Positions 1 to 11,457 of a DNA stretch of 64,000 nt are shown here, one piece after another; position 1 is the stretch's first letter; the number at the start of each line of letters is the position of its first letter. The position numbers and the translations under genes are program-made. A model generated the notes under the pieces. The model worked only from the letters and a program-made list of their open reading frames with translations. It was not told the DNA's origin and ran no database searches. Source of the stretch: Microstegium vimineum (Eukaryota > Streptophyta > Magnoliopsida > Poales > Poaceae); the NCBI GenBank assembly GCA_022036555.1, contig CM039135.1, positions 39,086,625-39,150,624 on the forward strand, read 5' to 3'.

Positions 1-880
1 CCATCCTCGCTTTATTCTGGGAGGGAAAGAGTAGTACAAGGAGTTCAATTCTTGGTTACCAAGGATGCTTTGGGGTTTCACCTTTCTAGTCTTGGGGTTG
101 TTGGGGGACATCCGGTGTTTCCTCCTTCGTGATCGTGTCTAATGGTGTTGAATAACAAGACCTGAGGGATCGTTAGCGGGTCATTAGACTCGGATGTCGT
201 TGTTGTGTTCTCTTCTCATCTGTCCTCCACTTGGTGTCTATCTCACGCTAATGACAGAGAAGCATCCTAGGAAAGACTGACATGAGTCACGTTTTTCCAT
301 CTCTTCCTCGGTGTAGAGACGATGTGTATTCCCCCTTTTTGTGTTGTGTCATGCCTCAGGCGTGACCCATTGCCTGAAATAGCTGACAACACTTTGCTAG
401 GTTTGCGGGCATCATGACTCTATTCGCACGCCCGCCTCCTTTGTGCCGCCAAAAGATTCCCAATGTCATCGCAAGCGAAGGGTTAGTCAGGACGAGGAGG
501 CATAGGTCTAGCACAGCTGGTCTACCCTTGGTTGGTCCTAGGCATCAGCACCTAAGCTCTAGGAAATCCTCAGTTGGGCTCCTCGAGAGGCCTCGGGTTC
601 CAGAGTGGGGGGCATGTTCATTGGTCTAGATAAAGACTTCTCTCCCAAGCGATGAGGTCGCCTGGGTTTACCTAGGCCTAGTGGGTCTTTTTTGGTATCC
701 AGCGGGGGTTTGTGGGAGCGCACCCGCTGGATGTAGCCCTTGGCAGGTTAATTATAGTGGTAGGTAGCCCTGCACCAAGTAATATGTAAGTAGTGATTGT
801 ATGTAGTATGTAATATGTAAGTAGCGGTTGTATGTAGTATGGTTTTTCGGATCGAGTTTGCCTTTAAACTAGGTAATTTT
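1..880. other. Retroelement-like noncoding sequence, no gene
   Basis: No convincing coding region is seen. The stretch resembles the noncoding spacer of a gypsy-type retrotransposon. At 697-732 it has a hairpin with arms ATCCAGCGGG and CCCGCTGGAT around a loop that includes GGAGCGCAC, followed by GTAGCCC. A similar hairpin with GCGAGCGCACC followed by GTAGCCCCC occurs at about 19292-19333 in the spacer of the Tat-type element. This suggests a related spacer fragment in the same orientation. The 71-residue frame at 414-629 has no recognisable features. Confidence 0.4.
780..841. repeat. 31-bp tandem duplication
   Basis: Two adjacent copies of a 31-bp unit beginning TAATATGTAAGTAG and ending TGTAGTATG lie at 780-810 and 811-841. 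They differ at about two positions. Confidence 0.85.
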
Positions 881-1130
881 TTTTCTTGTTAATATACAAC
901 GAAATATTATGTTCTCATATCTTTAAAAAAACAAAAGTAAAATGCACCAAAGATTTATTAACTTTGAAAAAAGCGTCGTCTAGGTTTATCAACTTCCAAA
1001 CTGCATTTTTACGTCTCTAAACTTTTTAAGTGGTTTACTGAAAATAGATACCTGTTTGTTTATAACCTATGTATTTGAAGACTTTAAACTTTTAAACTTC
1101 ATAAGCTCCTTGTCCTACTCCTTCCTGTAG

Positions 1131-1248
1131 CATGCTTCTCGTTGATGAAAGGGTGCTTTTTCTATATACTGGTTTGCTACTGTCCAAGGATGATGGTGAA
1201 GAGCAGGTCAATGAAGCTGAAGATGCTCTCGATGATTCCATTGAGAAG
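1131..1248 (+). other. Candidate orphan exon or captured gene fragment
   Basis: An open stretch is bounded by a pyrimidine-rich acceptor ending in TAG (1128-1130) and a GTAATG donor starting at 1249. In the frame starting at 1132 it reads 39 residues, with a hydrophobic run (VLFLYTGLLLS) followed by an acidic run rich in D and E and ending DDSIEK. No partner exon is obvious on either side. I do not recognise the family. It could be a fragment captured by a transposon, or chance. Confidence 0.25.
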
Positions 1249-2980
1249 GTAATGATATTCTTAGTCACGTTGTCAGTTGCCTTAATTGGGGTGTAATTTG
1301 ACGGGATTAGAAAGGAATTAGAAGAAGAGGAGCGACTACCCTAGGGCTGGTCGTGCCATCAGAGAGAGGTGGGCGGCGACAGTTATCACCGTCTTGGTGC
1401 TCGGGTGGCGGCATGGAGTGGTCAGCGGCTAGGGCTGACGGTGGGCATGTGTAGGGAGAGGAAGAATAGGGTCTCTCTTAGGTTATTTTAAGATAAATCT
1501 CCCCATACTTTATATAGGGAGGACTCGATCAGACCTCCTTATAATCCCAAACCTAGATGGTGGCGTGCTACAGTACTGTTCATGCTATCCCCAATTGGCT
1601 TGTTTTGGGCCCAACATCTCATTGGTCCGTCGTGGCTATTTAGGCCTCTAACACACATTTTTTTTTACTATTGCTGAACAGTTTCTCCTGCGAACTCAAG
1701 TTAAAATCGGTATGTCCAAGGAACACAGAATCTAGAACCAGGGCTGACCAACCGGGGGCTTTAGTTATAGTAATTCTATCTGAATTCTTCGCCGTTCAAA
1801 CATCTGAGATACAATGTTACAGTAACGTGTTAAAATTAACACAATGGTATTTGAATTAGTTGGGCTTTGCACTGGGTCATGCGTGGTGCTAATAACTGGC
1901 AGAGTATGGCCTGGTTACGGACCCAAAATTACAAACATATATAAATCAAGGGGTATGAATCTCAAATGAACCCATTTAGGGGGCATTTGAGAGAGTTCCA
2001 GCTTCACCTTCTCTGAAGAGAATCACTCATAACTAGCCAAACACCCAAAATATTAATGGATTCTGGTTGTCTATTTGCACTAACAGGTGAGATTAAAAAA
2101 ACTTCTTCATCCCGCTCGTTGTTATATTCTAGTGGGGATAAGTAGATAATCAATTCTCATCAACTCCCCGTCATACTCCCTTCTAGTAATCCAATAAAAT
2201 TACTCTATCAGAGAATCAATGAACACAGCTGAAGAATCAGAGAGTGGAGCTCTCCCAAACAGGATCTATGGACTAAACATGTTGTTTGAGAGTTGATGGA
2301 TCTATGACATCTCAAAAGTTAATGATGTCGTGTGCATTTACTTAAAATCAATGTTGTATATCATCTTGAGCTACGACCAGTTGGTGTGGAGAACGAGAGA
2401 TGAGATGGGTGGAGTTTTGACATACTTACTTGTACTATTTAAATAACTGCTTCTTGTGCGGTAAGGACGTAAAACAACACCCAATGTTAGGGCCATAAAG
2501 GTCCCCTTGTTTTCTTTTCCACAAAGTTTATTGGAGCTAACTATGACATGCACTCCATTTCCTATCCAATTCAGACATTCGAAATTTAGCAAATCCCTTT
2601 TTATTTAGTCTAAAAGAGTTTATGCTCAAAACAGTTGTATAACCATATTTATGTAATCTAAATGTTTGTATAAAATTCTAATCAGTTGAAAAGTTATTAT
2701 CCATAATAATTGAGTTATCATAGACTATCACATATGGCAAAATGGCCAGCTCCATTTGAAAATTATGATCGGTTTTGTTCCATATATATGACAAATTGAT
2801 TCACCCGGTTGCACATTTTGCAAGTTGTTAGACCAAAGTGATAAGAGGATTTAAAGTTCCTATAGGGTACATGAAATTACTTGATATTCATATGGAATAA
2901 ATAAGACTATAAACCAGATCCGAAAAGGTTAAAGATAAAAGGGGAAGCACGGCACGCATACTGCGTCGGCCTCTGGTTTC

Positions 2981-2983
<3 letters not shown>
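1249..2983. other. Intergenic, no gene recognised
   Basis: No supported coding region. 1300-1640 has moderate GC and a TATA-like stretch (TTTATATAGG near 1510), followed by a TGGGCCCAACA-type motif near 1605. That is reminiscent of LTR sequence, but no partner LTR was found. 1860-2980 is AT-rich and featureless to me. Confidence 0.5.

Positions 2984-3038
<55 letters not shown>
2984..3038. repeat. (TA)n microsatellite
   Basis: About 27 uninterrupted TA dinucleotides directly abut the left end of the inverted-repeat element that follows. Confidence 0.97.
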
Positions 3039-3040
<2 letters not shown>

Positions 3041-3815
3041 CTTTTGCTACGGTACTCCGGAATGAATATGGATCGTCTATTTATTCCGATCCAACGGTCA
3101 CGATCATCTAGGAGGTAATAGTATTTATTGAATTTTTATTTTATAAAAATAGGTTGCCGCCGTCGGCGAAGAAGTAGCCTTTCAACGACGTTAGCGGGAC
3201 AGTTCGTGGCGGCGGAGCCTCCCTCGGGCTGCGTTGTCCAGGCGGCAGCGCGTACGGAGCGTCGAGTGGCGGCGTCAAGGCGACGTACGACGCGTCCAGC
3301 AACGGGGGCGTCCGGCGGAGGAGCCTCCGGATGGCTGCGGCGGCGTCGCCGTGGTCCGGCGGTGCCGAGCGGGGCAGTTCGTGGCGGCGGAGCGTCCCTC
3401 GGGCTGCGTCGTTCAGGCGGCAGCGCGTACGGAGCATCGAGTGGCGGCGTCAAGGCGACGTATGACGCGTCCAGCAGCAGGGGCGTCCGGAAGCGAAGCC
3501 TCCGGATGGCTGCGGCGGCGTCGCCGTGGTCCGGCGGTGCCGAGCGGGGCACTTCGTGGCGGTGGTGCCTCTCTCGGGCTGCGTCGTCCAGGCGGCAACG
3601 CGTACGGAGCGTCGAGTGGCGGCGTCAAAGCGACGTACGACGCGTCCAGCAGCGGGGGCGTCTGGCGGCGGCGTCATTACCGGTCACATCGTGTTTTATT
3701 TTTTGGTTTTGTATTCATTAATTTATTTAGTAAATTATTAAGTTTAGAAAAATCAACGGTCCAGATTTGATTTAAGATATTACCTCCTGCGAGGTAACCG
3801 GAGTACCTGAACATT
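3039..3815. mobile_element. Terminal-inverted-repeat element carrying GC-rich repeats
   Basis: The left end (3039-3123) contains GCTACGGTACTCCGG followed by AGGAGGTAATA. The right end (3770-3815) contains the reverse complements, TATTACCTCCT and CCGGAGTACC, in mirrored order. A pair around the phrase CAACGGTC also flanks the core. This arrangement indicates a nonautonomous DNA transposon with imperfect terminal inverted repeats. The interior is the GC-rich 175-bp tandem array. No transposase is encoded. I cannot define a target-site duplication because the left flank is a TA microsatellite. The superfamily is unknown. Confidence 0.55.
3187..3683. repeat. Three copies of a 175-bp GC-rich tandem repeat
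   Basis: The phrase beginning CAGTTCGTGGCGG recurs at 3200, 3375 and (as CACTTCGTGGCGG) 3550, an exact spacing of 175 bp. Each unit contains TCGGGCTGCGT, GCGCGTACGGAGC and CGACGTA in the same order. Because 175 is not a multiple of three, each copy shifts the reading frame. This leaves long open frames on both strands that are not evidence of a gene. The GC content is far higher than in the flanks. Confidence 0.9.
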
Positions 3816-3989
3816 GGCTACACATGATGGACATTCTAATGTACATTGTAGGAGATATAAGTCTAGAAAATATCTAAGTAACACTAACTTCTACTATCTC
3901 TAAAGAAGCTGATATATTTACATCAAATATTTATTGGCTCTGTTGCTCCTCTCGTGCACTGCACATGACCAGAAGCTCCCGAGGTCGGA

Positions 3990-6761
3990 TTACTGTTGTA
4001 GAATTACAGGTAACAATATTGAAACAGTGGCACAGAACGCCAACACAAATGATGTTGCGCTCATCGTATAAAGCACCGGATCCTCCTGATATGATGCACC
4101 CACATCTTCCTCTTTTACCGGGCTGGAATTGGAGACGCACAAACCCGGCTTGGATAAATTGTGAAGGTTGATGTTGCCGATGTAACTCTCCGTGCTGAAT
4201 GTGCTAAACTGACCTGACCAAGGCATGCATCCTGACAAGTTGTTGTACGACACTGAGAATACCTCCAGTGACCACAAGTGAGTTAACTCACATGGTATTT
4301 CTCCACTCAAACCATTGTGGGACAAGTCCAGGCTTTCAATTGCACTCATGTTTCCTAAGGAGGCTGGAATTTGTCTCGTGAAAAAATTGTTTGACAAATT
4401 GAGGGACTTGATGTTACTCAAGTTTCCTATCTCTGAAGGAATTTCTCTTGATAGCATGTTTCCAGAAAGGTCAATGGCAAACATCTGATCGAAAAAACCT
4501 GAACTGTATACACGGACACTCCCTTTAGTAGAGAATGTGAAGCTCTGTATACTATACTGGTTAGTAAACATAAAGGATGGATCATCTATATGAGCGAAAA
4601 ACTTGTCCACATTGACTATTGAATCGTAGATTGAGAACAGAGCTTGCGTGTCGTATGAACCACGTCCAAATGAAATGTCACCAATACATGGTGGCAACGA
4701 ACCCAATAGTTTGTTGTGTGAGAAGTCAATTATATCCAAATGTTGGAGATGACAGAGCTTTTCAGAGATCCACCCCTCAAACCTATTTCCACCTAAGAAA
4801 AGTAACTTTATCCATTGAAGAGATGGTACCCAGTCAAGATCTCCCACGTACTGATTATATCTTAGATCCAGAGCTGCAATATAGGAGTTCTTGAGAAAAT
4901 AACTCGGCTGACCTGATAGCGAGTTCCGAGACAAGTTTAGAAAAGTAAGTGGTAATGTGCCGATACAGTTTGGTGTAGACCCTGAGAAGTTGTTGTCTGA
5001 CATATCTAGAAGCTGCATATTAGTTAATCTGCAAATAGCAGGGTCAATTTCACCAGTTAATCTATTGCTAGCAACATTCAAAACTTGCAATGAAGAAAGG
5101 TGCCAAAGTGAAGCATTGAGTTGCCCTGACAATTTGTTATTATGCAGATCAAGAACATTCAGATTACCCGACAGATTGCTAGAGAGAGTTCCTTCGAAAT
5201 TATTGCTGTCAAGGTACATTGCCCTTGCAATACACAAATTGGTAGCCCCACCAAATATCAGACCCCCAAGACTATTGTTGGACAGTTTCAATACTTGCGG
5301 AGGATAGTTGGTGAACAAGCAGCTTGGCACTTCTCCTGAAAGTTTGTTGCTGGATAGGTCCATAATTTCCATCCTAGTGATGTCACATAGTGATGGTGGT
5401 ATACTTCCATTAATGAAGTTATGGGAAGCATCTAAAATAACTAGATTCGGAAACACTAAGCTGATATTGGCTGGCAGCTGTCCACTCAAACAGTTCATGG
5501 ATATATTGATGACTCGGACTACAGATTTATGCTGCCACACTGAACCCAATGATCCAACGAGTGAGTTTCTTGCAATATTCAGATAAGTTAATGTTGCTTC
5601 AACTGTAAAGATCCAATTGGGGATGCTTCCTGACAAGTTGTTATTAGACAAATCAAGAATTTCCAGATGATGCTGTGTGGTAAGGAAATTTGGTCTTGTA
5701 ATGATGCTGTTGTCAAGGTCACACCCAGATAACATAAGTGCTCTTAGTTGAAATTTAGGCACTTGTCCATGGAAGTTCACATCAATTGCCAAATTGGGGT
5801 TCCGGCTCAAGCTTACAGTGTTGAGCATGGTGCAGCTTCTTAGCCAGAAGAAATCAAACGTCCCATTTAGATAATTATCTGATAACATGAGAGTCTGAAG
5901 TGACGAGGACATATTCGAAGCTGAAGTTATAGGTATGTGTCCTTGAAAGAGGTTTCTTGAAAGATCCAAGTATTCAAGTAGTGGGAGCTCAAATAAGGAT
6001 CCTGGGATGCTTCCATTCAATTGATTGGATCTTAAATGCAGTTGTCTCAAGTTCTTGAAGTTTCTGAAATCTAGCATCATTTATGCATACCGTTAAATAA
6101 GTACAGACAGCAGAAAAGGTGAAGTCATATTACTGCTGTACCTGTATCCTGAAGAGCACCACTCATGTTGTTTCTGTCAAGATTTATGACTTCAAGAGAA
6201 ACCAACTTGCCAAGATATCTAAAGACATCAATACCCCCCATCAAGTTGTTGTCACTGAGGTTGAGATAACGAAGCTTAGTTAACCCTTGAAGCCCTGAGG
6301 AATTTTGGTATAAATTAGTTACAAATATCCTGATTTGGTAAAACCACTAGAAGAGAGAAAAAAAGTAGTTACAAGGACAAGAGGAGGTTACCATCAAAAC
6401 TTTGTAAACAAGCCTGATTGTAAGACAAATCTAGCAGCTGGAGCCCATGAAATGCAGAAAAAATCGTCATGTTCAGATTCCAATATCCACCTCCGGTGGT
6501 TGAGTTCACCTTGAGTTTCGAGAGGTTGAGATCTAACACTCTTGTGCTGTTGTTGCATCGGACTCTTTCCCATGAGCAGTAGTTATCGCTTTGTTTCCAT
6601 GAAGCAGGAACAGTATACCTTTCCTCCAACGTAGATCGGATGTGTATGAGAGCAATTCTCTCCTCAACGACGCAGCCACATACCATGCAGAACATGTACG
6701 ACAATATGATGTATAGAACCCAGAGCATGGTTCTTAAAGGAGGGTAGCAGCTTATCTTCAT
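3990..6761 (-). CDS. LRR receptor-like protein (RLP), three exons, no kinase domain
   Basis: The gene encodes a cell-surface LRR receptor-like protein of the Cf/RLP class. Such proteins bind extracellular ligands and signal through partner kinases in defence or development. The exons are 6761-6392, 6294-6142 and 6070-3990, with GT-AG introns and phases that join cleanly to give about 867 residues. In order there is a signal peptide (roughly residues 1-33), an N-terminal LRR cap (SWKQSDNYCSWERVRC) and more than 20 plant-type LRRs with LxLSxNxLxGxIP repeats. A non-LRR island follows (around the YDSIVNVDKFF stretch), then the last LRRs, a juxtamembrane acidic segment (KEEDVGASYQEDP) and one C-terminal membrane helix (SFVLAFCATVSILLPVI) with a tail of only a few residues. 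There is no kinase, as expected for RLPs. No frameshift or stop was seen. The family is certain; the ligand and gene name are unknown. Confidence 0.9.
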
Positions 6762-6790
6762 CGGAGGGCGAGTGGAAGTAACAGTTCATC

Positions 6791-6804
6791 TATTTTTATT
6801 ATAG
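6791..6804 (-). promoter_or_regulatory. Possible TATA box of the receptor-like protein gene
   Basis: On the minus strand the stretch reads CTATAATAAAAATA, about 30 bp upstream of the proposed start codon at 6761. This would imply a very short 5' leader, so an upstream start of transcription is also possible. Confidence 0.3.
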
Positions 6805-7559
6805 ACTGAAAGGTTATTATAGTTTCCGTTGCCCATTTAACTAGCCACTTGTTGACAACAGTGAGGTTGGTATTTGAACACTTGTTTTTAGCCGCGTGCT
6901 AACAAGAGTGAGGTTGGTATTAGGCACTTCAGGACTTCATGCATGTTTTTCAAACATTCAATTCTCTTTTTTTCCACGGAAGATTAGGAATGAAAAAAGA
7001 TTATATAGGTTTAAAGTATCAAATACATGAACGGCAGGTCCGGTTATTTTTGGTTGGAATTCTTTTTGTGCTGTGATTTGTGCTAGGCGCTCTGGCTATT
7101 TTTCCTTCTTTTCTTTGTTGCAAAATTTTGTACTCTATAAATACATGAACGGCAGATCTCGATCCCTGCCGTTCCTTTCAAACAAAACATCTAGTAGTAA
7201 ATTCTAACCTTACCATTAGAAATTGGAGACTTCTTATATAAATTCGGTACACTCTAACCTTAAAAGACAACTAGCAAACATGTATGTGCGTTGCAACGAG
7301 AAGCACAAGTTATTGGCCGGTGTTGATGCTAACAGGAATAATATAGCTTTTTTAGATTTAAATAAGTTGGACTCAATCTTGAATGAAAAAAATTGAGACC
7401 TATAATAAATGCTAGAGCAATAAAAGATTAATTATGTATGAGAAATTGACAAGAGATTAGCTCAACTTAAATAAATGGCTATTGTGTGTGTGCCTGTTGT
7501 GTTGTGAATTGTGATTTAAGAAAGGTGAAATTCTGAAATATAAGGCACAAATCTACATG
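6805..7559. other. Intergenic with dispersed-repeat fragments
   Basis: No coding region is seen. A motif GTGCGTTGCAACGAG at about 7286-7300 resembles a phrase common in grass transposon debris (CGTGCGTTGCAACGGG). A dispersed repeat shared with 47853-47936 is annotated separately. GTGAGGTTGGTATT occurs twice, near 6861 and 6910. Confidence 0.5.
7409..7491 (+). repeat. Dispersed repeat, copy A
   Basis: This stretch shares ATAATAAATGCTAG, a downstream AATAAA-rich run and GATTAGCTCAACTTAAAT...ATGGCTATTGTG with 47853-47936 in the same order and orientation. Both copies sit next to CACTA-type sequence. Confidence 0.75.
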
Positions 7560-8252
7560 CACTAGTACAAAAAAGCTCTACGCCGGCGGTGTGCAATAAT
7601 CTGTACAGGCGGTTTCTCTTATCGTGCGTCAATAAAAATCAAACAGTTCCGAACCGTCACTAAAAATCAATTTTTAAAGGCGGTTTTCATAAGAAACCGT
7701 CTGTAAAAATTGGATTTCTACATGCAGTTTCTTAAGAAATCCGCCACTAAAAATAATTGGACATGAATTTTTTTAGTTTTTCAAACAACCTCGAATGGAT
7801 AAACAACCAATATGAAAGTTGTAGATCTCAAAAAGTTATGAAACTTTGTAGTTGACAACTTTTTCATTTGAAATCATCTTGCCATCTAAAACTATGTTCG
7901 AATTTGTCAAATTTGAAATTCAAATTTTCGTAAACGACCTCAGATGGAAAAACTTTCTAAATAAAAGTTGTAGATCTTAAAAAGTTACAAAACTTTGTAG
8001 TTGACAACTTTTTCATTTGAATTTGTTCAGGGCCTCAAACAATCAATTTACACTCAGTTTATTATATACGAAAGAAATTAAAACAAAATCTAGACACAAG
8101 TTATAGGTGAAGTGGTGGAGGAGGATACACATGAGGGTGAGGTCGTGGGTTCGAAACCGCGGCCACGTAGCATGTGATTTTACGTGAGAAAAATACCTGA
8201 CTTGTGACTTCAACGGGCGGGCCTCTCCAGGATTAATTTTTTTTTCCTAGTG
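7560..8252. mobile_element. Nonautonomous CACTA-like element, no ORF
   Basis: The left end begins CACTAGTA and the right end is TCCTAGTG, an imperfect inverted repeat of the CACTA type. The flanking trinucleotides are ATG and ACG, a possible 3-bp duplication with one change. Subterminal repeats around GGCGGTTT and AAACCG alternate in both orientations near the left end. The interior contains two related stretches (AAAGTTGTAGATCT...GTTGACAACTTTTTCATTTGAA near 7810 and 7960). These also match the better-preserved element at 16503-17481. It is about 693 bp and encodes no transposase. Confidence 0.65.
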
Positions 8253-9770
8253 ACGAGACCATGATATGAGTGGTTTTTGACGCAAGCACTCTGCATTTTT
8301 AGGTGTAGATAGATTATTTGGTAATTCTCCATAGTGGCTTCACCAATTGTTAAAGTTAAAAACTTCATATGAGTCATTAATTAAAAAAGTTTTATCGGTC
8401 ATCATTGCCATTGGTCAAAACTTTTATTCCTCTCGTGCCAGTGCCGGCACATTTGCTCCTAACGGTAAACAGTACTCCGTATCAAACTACAACAAGAAAA
8501 GTATGAAATAATGCCCAAAAATCTAAGCTAGGTGCACAAGTTTCTAGTTCCTCCCCTATTTTTAAAGAAAATAATGGCATTGTGGCTGACGTAGCAAGGA
8601 AGCACACTCGTTGCTTTGCTGCACCCACTTCCCAGTTGGCTAGTTCGGTTTACGGCAAATTTGCATGATTCATGCGCCCAAGAATCGATGGAAGCACTGG
8701 TGTGGCCGGCCTCCTCAATTTTCCTGTTGCAGCATCAACTCATTACAAGGCGCGGTCGGGCTTTCAACCTGCCACAGTGCCACCAAGGTGCGAAACGATC
8801 AAGCGAACATGTGTCGGCCTTCTGAGAAACACAGACACAGAGCGAGACACGGACAAGGAACGGAAGAGAAGGCAAAGCACGGACACGGCATGGAAAGGAA
8901 AAAATACGGAAGGGTATATGAAATAAAACACTTCTACTACTGTATTTCAGGTGCCTTAATTTTAAGATGATTTTAGACAATAATCCTATACTATTAATTA
9001 GTAGAAGTAAATTGTTGTTTTTGTAATTTGTTATTTATCTTTGTGTTATAACATATCAAATTTTTGTCCTTGTCTAACTATAGAAAATAATGTAAATTAT
9101 TAAATTGTTTTTGTGCCAATATATATCAGATTTTTTTCATATTGTGGTTTTGTCTAACAGGTTCTTTATTTTCGAACTAAAAATTATAGATCATATCTAT
9201 AGAAATTGCAACAAACGAAAACTATAATTTTAGTACAAAATATGTCAGTAACAGACACCTGAAATAAAACTAAATTTCAGGCACTTAAAATTTAGCAAAT
9301 CCCGCCTCTTTAATATTTACTAGCAAAGTTTCAACGGAGCTTAATATGTATAGGAATCGGACTCATACCAATACGTTATGGCGGAACTCAATATATGTAG
9401 AAATCGGACTTAGCCAAACCAAAAAAAAATAGGAGAGAGAAATTTTGTCTCTTTATTATTAGGTATAGAATAGATAACATGTCCTACATTTCAATGTGAC
9501 CAATATATATTTGAATTGGACTCATAGCTAGAAGTGAGTTGTTGTAACACATGTGAGCACCACTTATGAGTTCGGGTCACATACATGACCCAATATGTTT
9601 TATAATCGGACTCCATATCACGTTATACAAGAGCGATTTTATTTCGTATGATCATGGTTTAAAGTTATATAGATAAGTCCAAATGGAAGAAATTATCAAT
9701 ATTCCAATAGTTAAAGGAAGATGAACATAAAAATAGGTGTCCCAAAAAAATAGAATTTATATACAAGTGA
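8253..9770. other. Intergenic, no gene recognised
   Basis: Mostly AT-rich. A short moderately GC-rich patch at 8600-8900 has overlapping short frames in several registers and no recognisable protein. 9330-9420 has a repeated phrase (AATATGTATAGGAATCGGACT and AATATATGTAGAAATCGGACT), which looks like transposon debris. Confidence 0.45.
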
Positions 9771-9987
9771 TATTCTACACCTTAAGTGTAGAATAATTAT
9801 ACTATATCAAGCTGTTATACTGAAAAAATCAGTATAATTTAGTAGTCGTGTATCTGTATTATTCAGTATGCATGATACTAACACATATTGTTACTGATAC
9901 TTAACATGATTTAGTATTTTTCGATATTTTCTAGTCAGTTTTAGCTATTTGATGTAGAATAGTATTCTACACATAGGGTGTAGAATA
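9771..9987. mobile_element. MITE candidate with self-palindromic ends
   Basis: The 25-bp stretches at 9771-9795 and 9963-9987 are inverted copies of each other with a few differences. Each is also itself a palindrome (TATTCTACAC ... GTGTAGAATA). About 170 bp of AT-rich sequence lies between them. No clear target-site duplication was seen, so the exact ends and superfamily are uncertain. Confidence 0.45.
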
Positions 9988-9991
9988 GCTA

Positions 9992-10029
9992 TATAGATAT
10001 AGATATAGATATAGATATAGATATAGATA
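9992..10029. repeat. (ATAGAT)n microsatellite
   Basis: About six tandem copies of a six-base TATAGA unit directly follow the MITE candidate. Confidence 0.9.
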
Positions 10030-10402
10030 ACAATGATGTGGTGTATTTGGTTCCTAAAAACACTCCAAAGTAATTAACCCCCAAGTTGATATCTAAATTA
10101 CCCATCTTTTGTTGGTACAAAAGTAACCTATGATAACCCTTAATCTGCAAATTACTCTCTCCATCTAAGAGAATGAAACTATGTGTTGTGTGCCAATAAA
10201 AGTGTTTCACATTTGACAAAATTTCTAATGAATAGTATCTATATTTAAGATTCTAAATCAATTTATAAGAAAAAATACATTCATAATTAATTTAATGATT
10301 TATTTGATATCATAAATATTATACTTTTAAATTTCTAATCGGTCAAACTTATAACATACTAAATATGATACTATGATACTATGATAGAATTACATTCTTT
10401 AT
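10030..10402. other. AT-rich intergenic, nothing recognised
   Basis: Low-GC sequence without a supported gene or a clear repeat structure. Confidence 0.5.

Positions 10403-10442
<40 letters not shown>
10403..10442. repeat. (TA)n(GA)n compound microsatellite
   Basis: A TA run changes into a GA run of about ten units, ending just before the target-site duplication of the LTR retrotransposon. Confidence 0.95.
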
Positions 10443-10443
<1 letters not shown>

Positions 10444-10447
10444 TACC

Positions 10448-11457
10448 TGATGAGTGTATGGGGTGTCCCGATTTTTCGGTGGAGATAGATAACTTCGATT
10501 TGACTGGAACGACGTTCACGATCCGACTACAACTATCCAAGGACGCTGCGCCTTAGCAATCGATACACCAAATCCAGCGGTTGCTTACAATCTTGCGGAT
10601 CACAACCAACCAAACCACTAGGGTTATTCCTGCAAGAAATCGAAGAACAAGCAAGAACAAGTAGAACAAACACTCAATTGCAAATAAGAGATGAAGGTTC
10701 AGATCTGATACACATGAAGGTGGGGTTCCGAATCAAGTAGAACAGATGGTCTAGTCGACACATGCGTCTACAAGTAAGTAGCAGCAGCTAAACTTTCATC
10801 TAAACAAAACCCCATTTGTTTATGGCGGCTCAAGGGATATAAGGAGGAGGGAGGACGACCAAAGGGTGCTGGGGTCATCCTATAACCCTAGGATGAGTCC
10901 CTAATGGAGTCAAGTTGATACATGGGCCATAAGCCCAAAATAAGGTGACGCAGCACCGTTGGAAGAAAAGTCTCCGCAATAAATCATTGACTGTAGTCGC
11001 ATCTGGTTAGATATAGGTACGAGTAAGGACTCATTGGAAAGTAGACTTGATAAGCTTTTCAAAAAGTCCTATAACGTCCCAATCGGAGTTCGTATGAAGT
11101 CATGGCAACCGTCGCAAGTTTGGACTCTTCTGCAGTCCGAATTGAACTTTCCAAAACGTGTTGGACTTCGACTCTTTGTTTCCTTGGATCCAAAGTGATG
11201 TGGTGGCCTGGTGGAGGACGTTAGGAACACTTAGATTTGGTCCCCAATAAACTTTATTAACTATCCATGCTTTCCATATGCAATCTAACATTTCCTTGAT
11301 CCATGTAAGCAATTCTGAAAATGACAATATACACACTTTGTGGTGCAGCACCAATTCATCAAATGTAACAATAATAATAAACCTCATATAGAATGGTTTC
11401 ACCTTTGGTATAGAAGTGGTTGGCATGGTCATATCTAAGCCTGTGATGTCCTCATCA
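10448..11457 (-). repeat. 3' LTR of the 10.4-15.1 kb retrotransposon
   Basis: 1010 bp, beginning and ending with the inverted heptamers TGATGAG and CTCATCA. It is nearly identical to 14058-15066 apart from scattered substitutions and small indels. Confidence 0.92.

Noticed and set aside
3128..3770. Overlapping frames of 70-197 codons on both strands
   Set aside because: All arise from the 175-bp GC-rich tandem repeat. The unit length is not a multiple of three, so no one frame repeats, and the translations are Arg/Gly/Ser-rich without any domain.
8135..8170. GGGTTCGAAACC resembling a tRNA B box
   Set aside because: No A box or cloverleaf is present, and it lies in a CACTA-like element that carries this phrase as part of its subterminal region.
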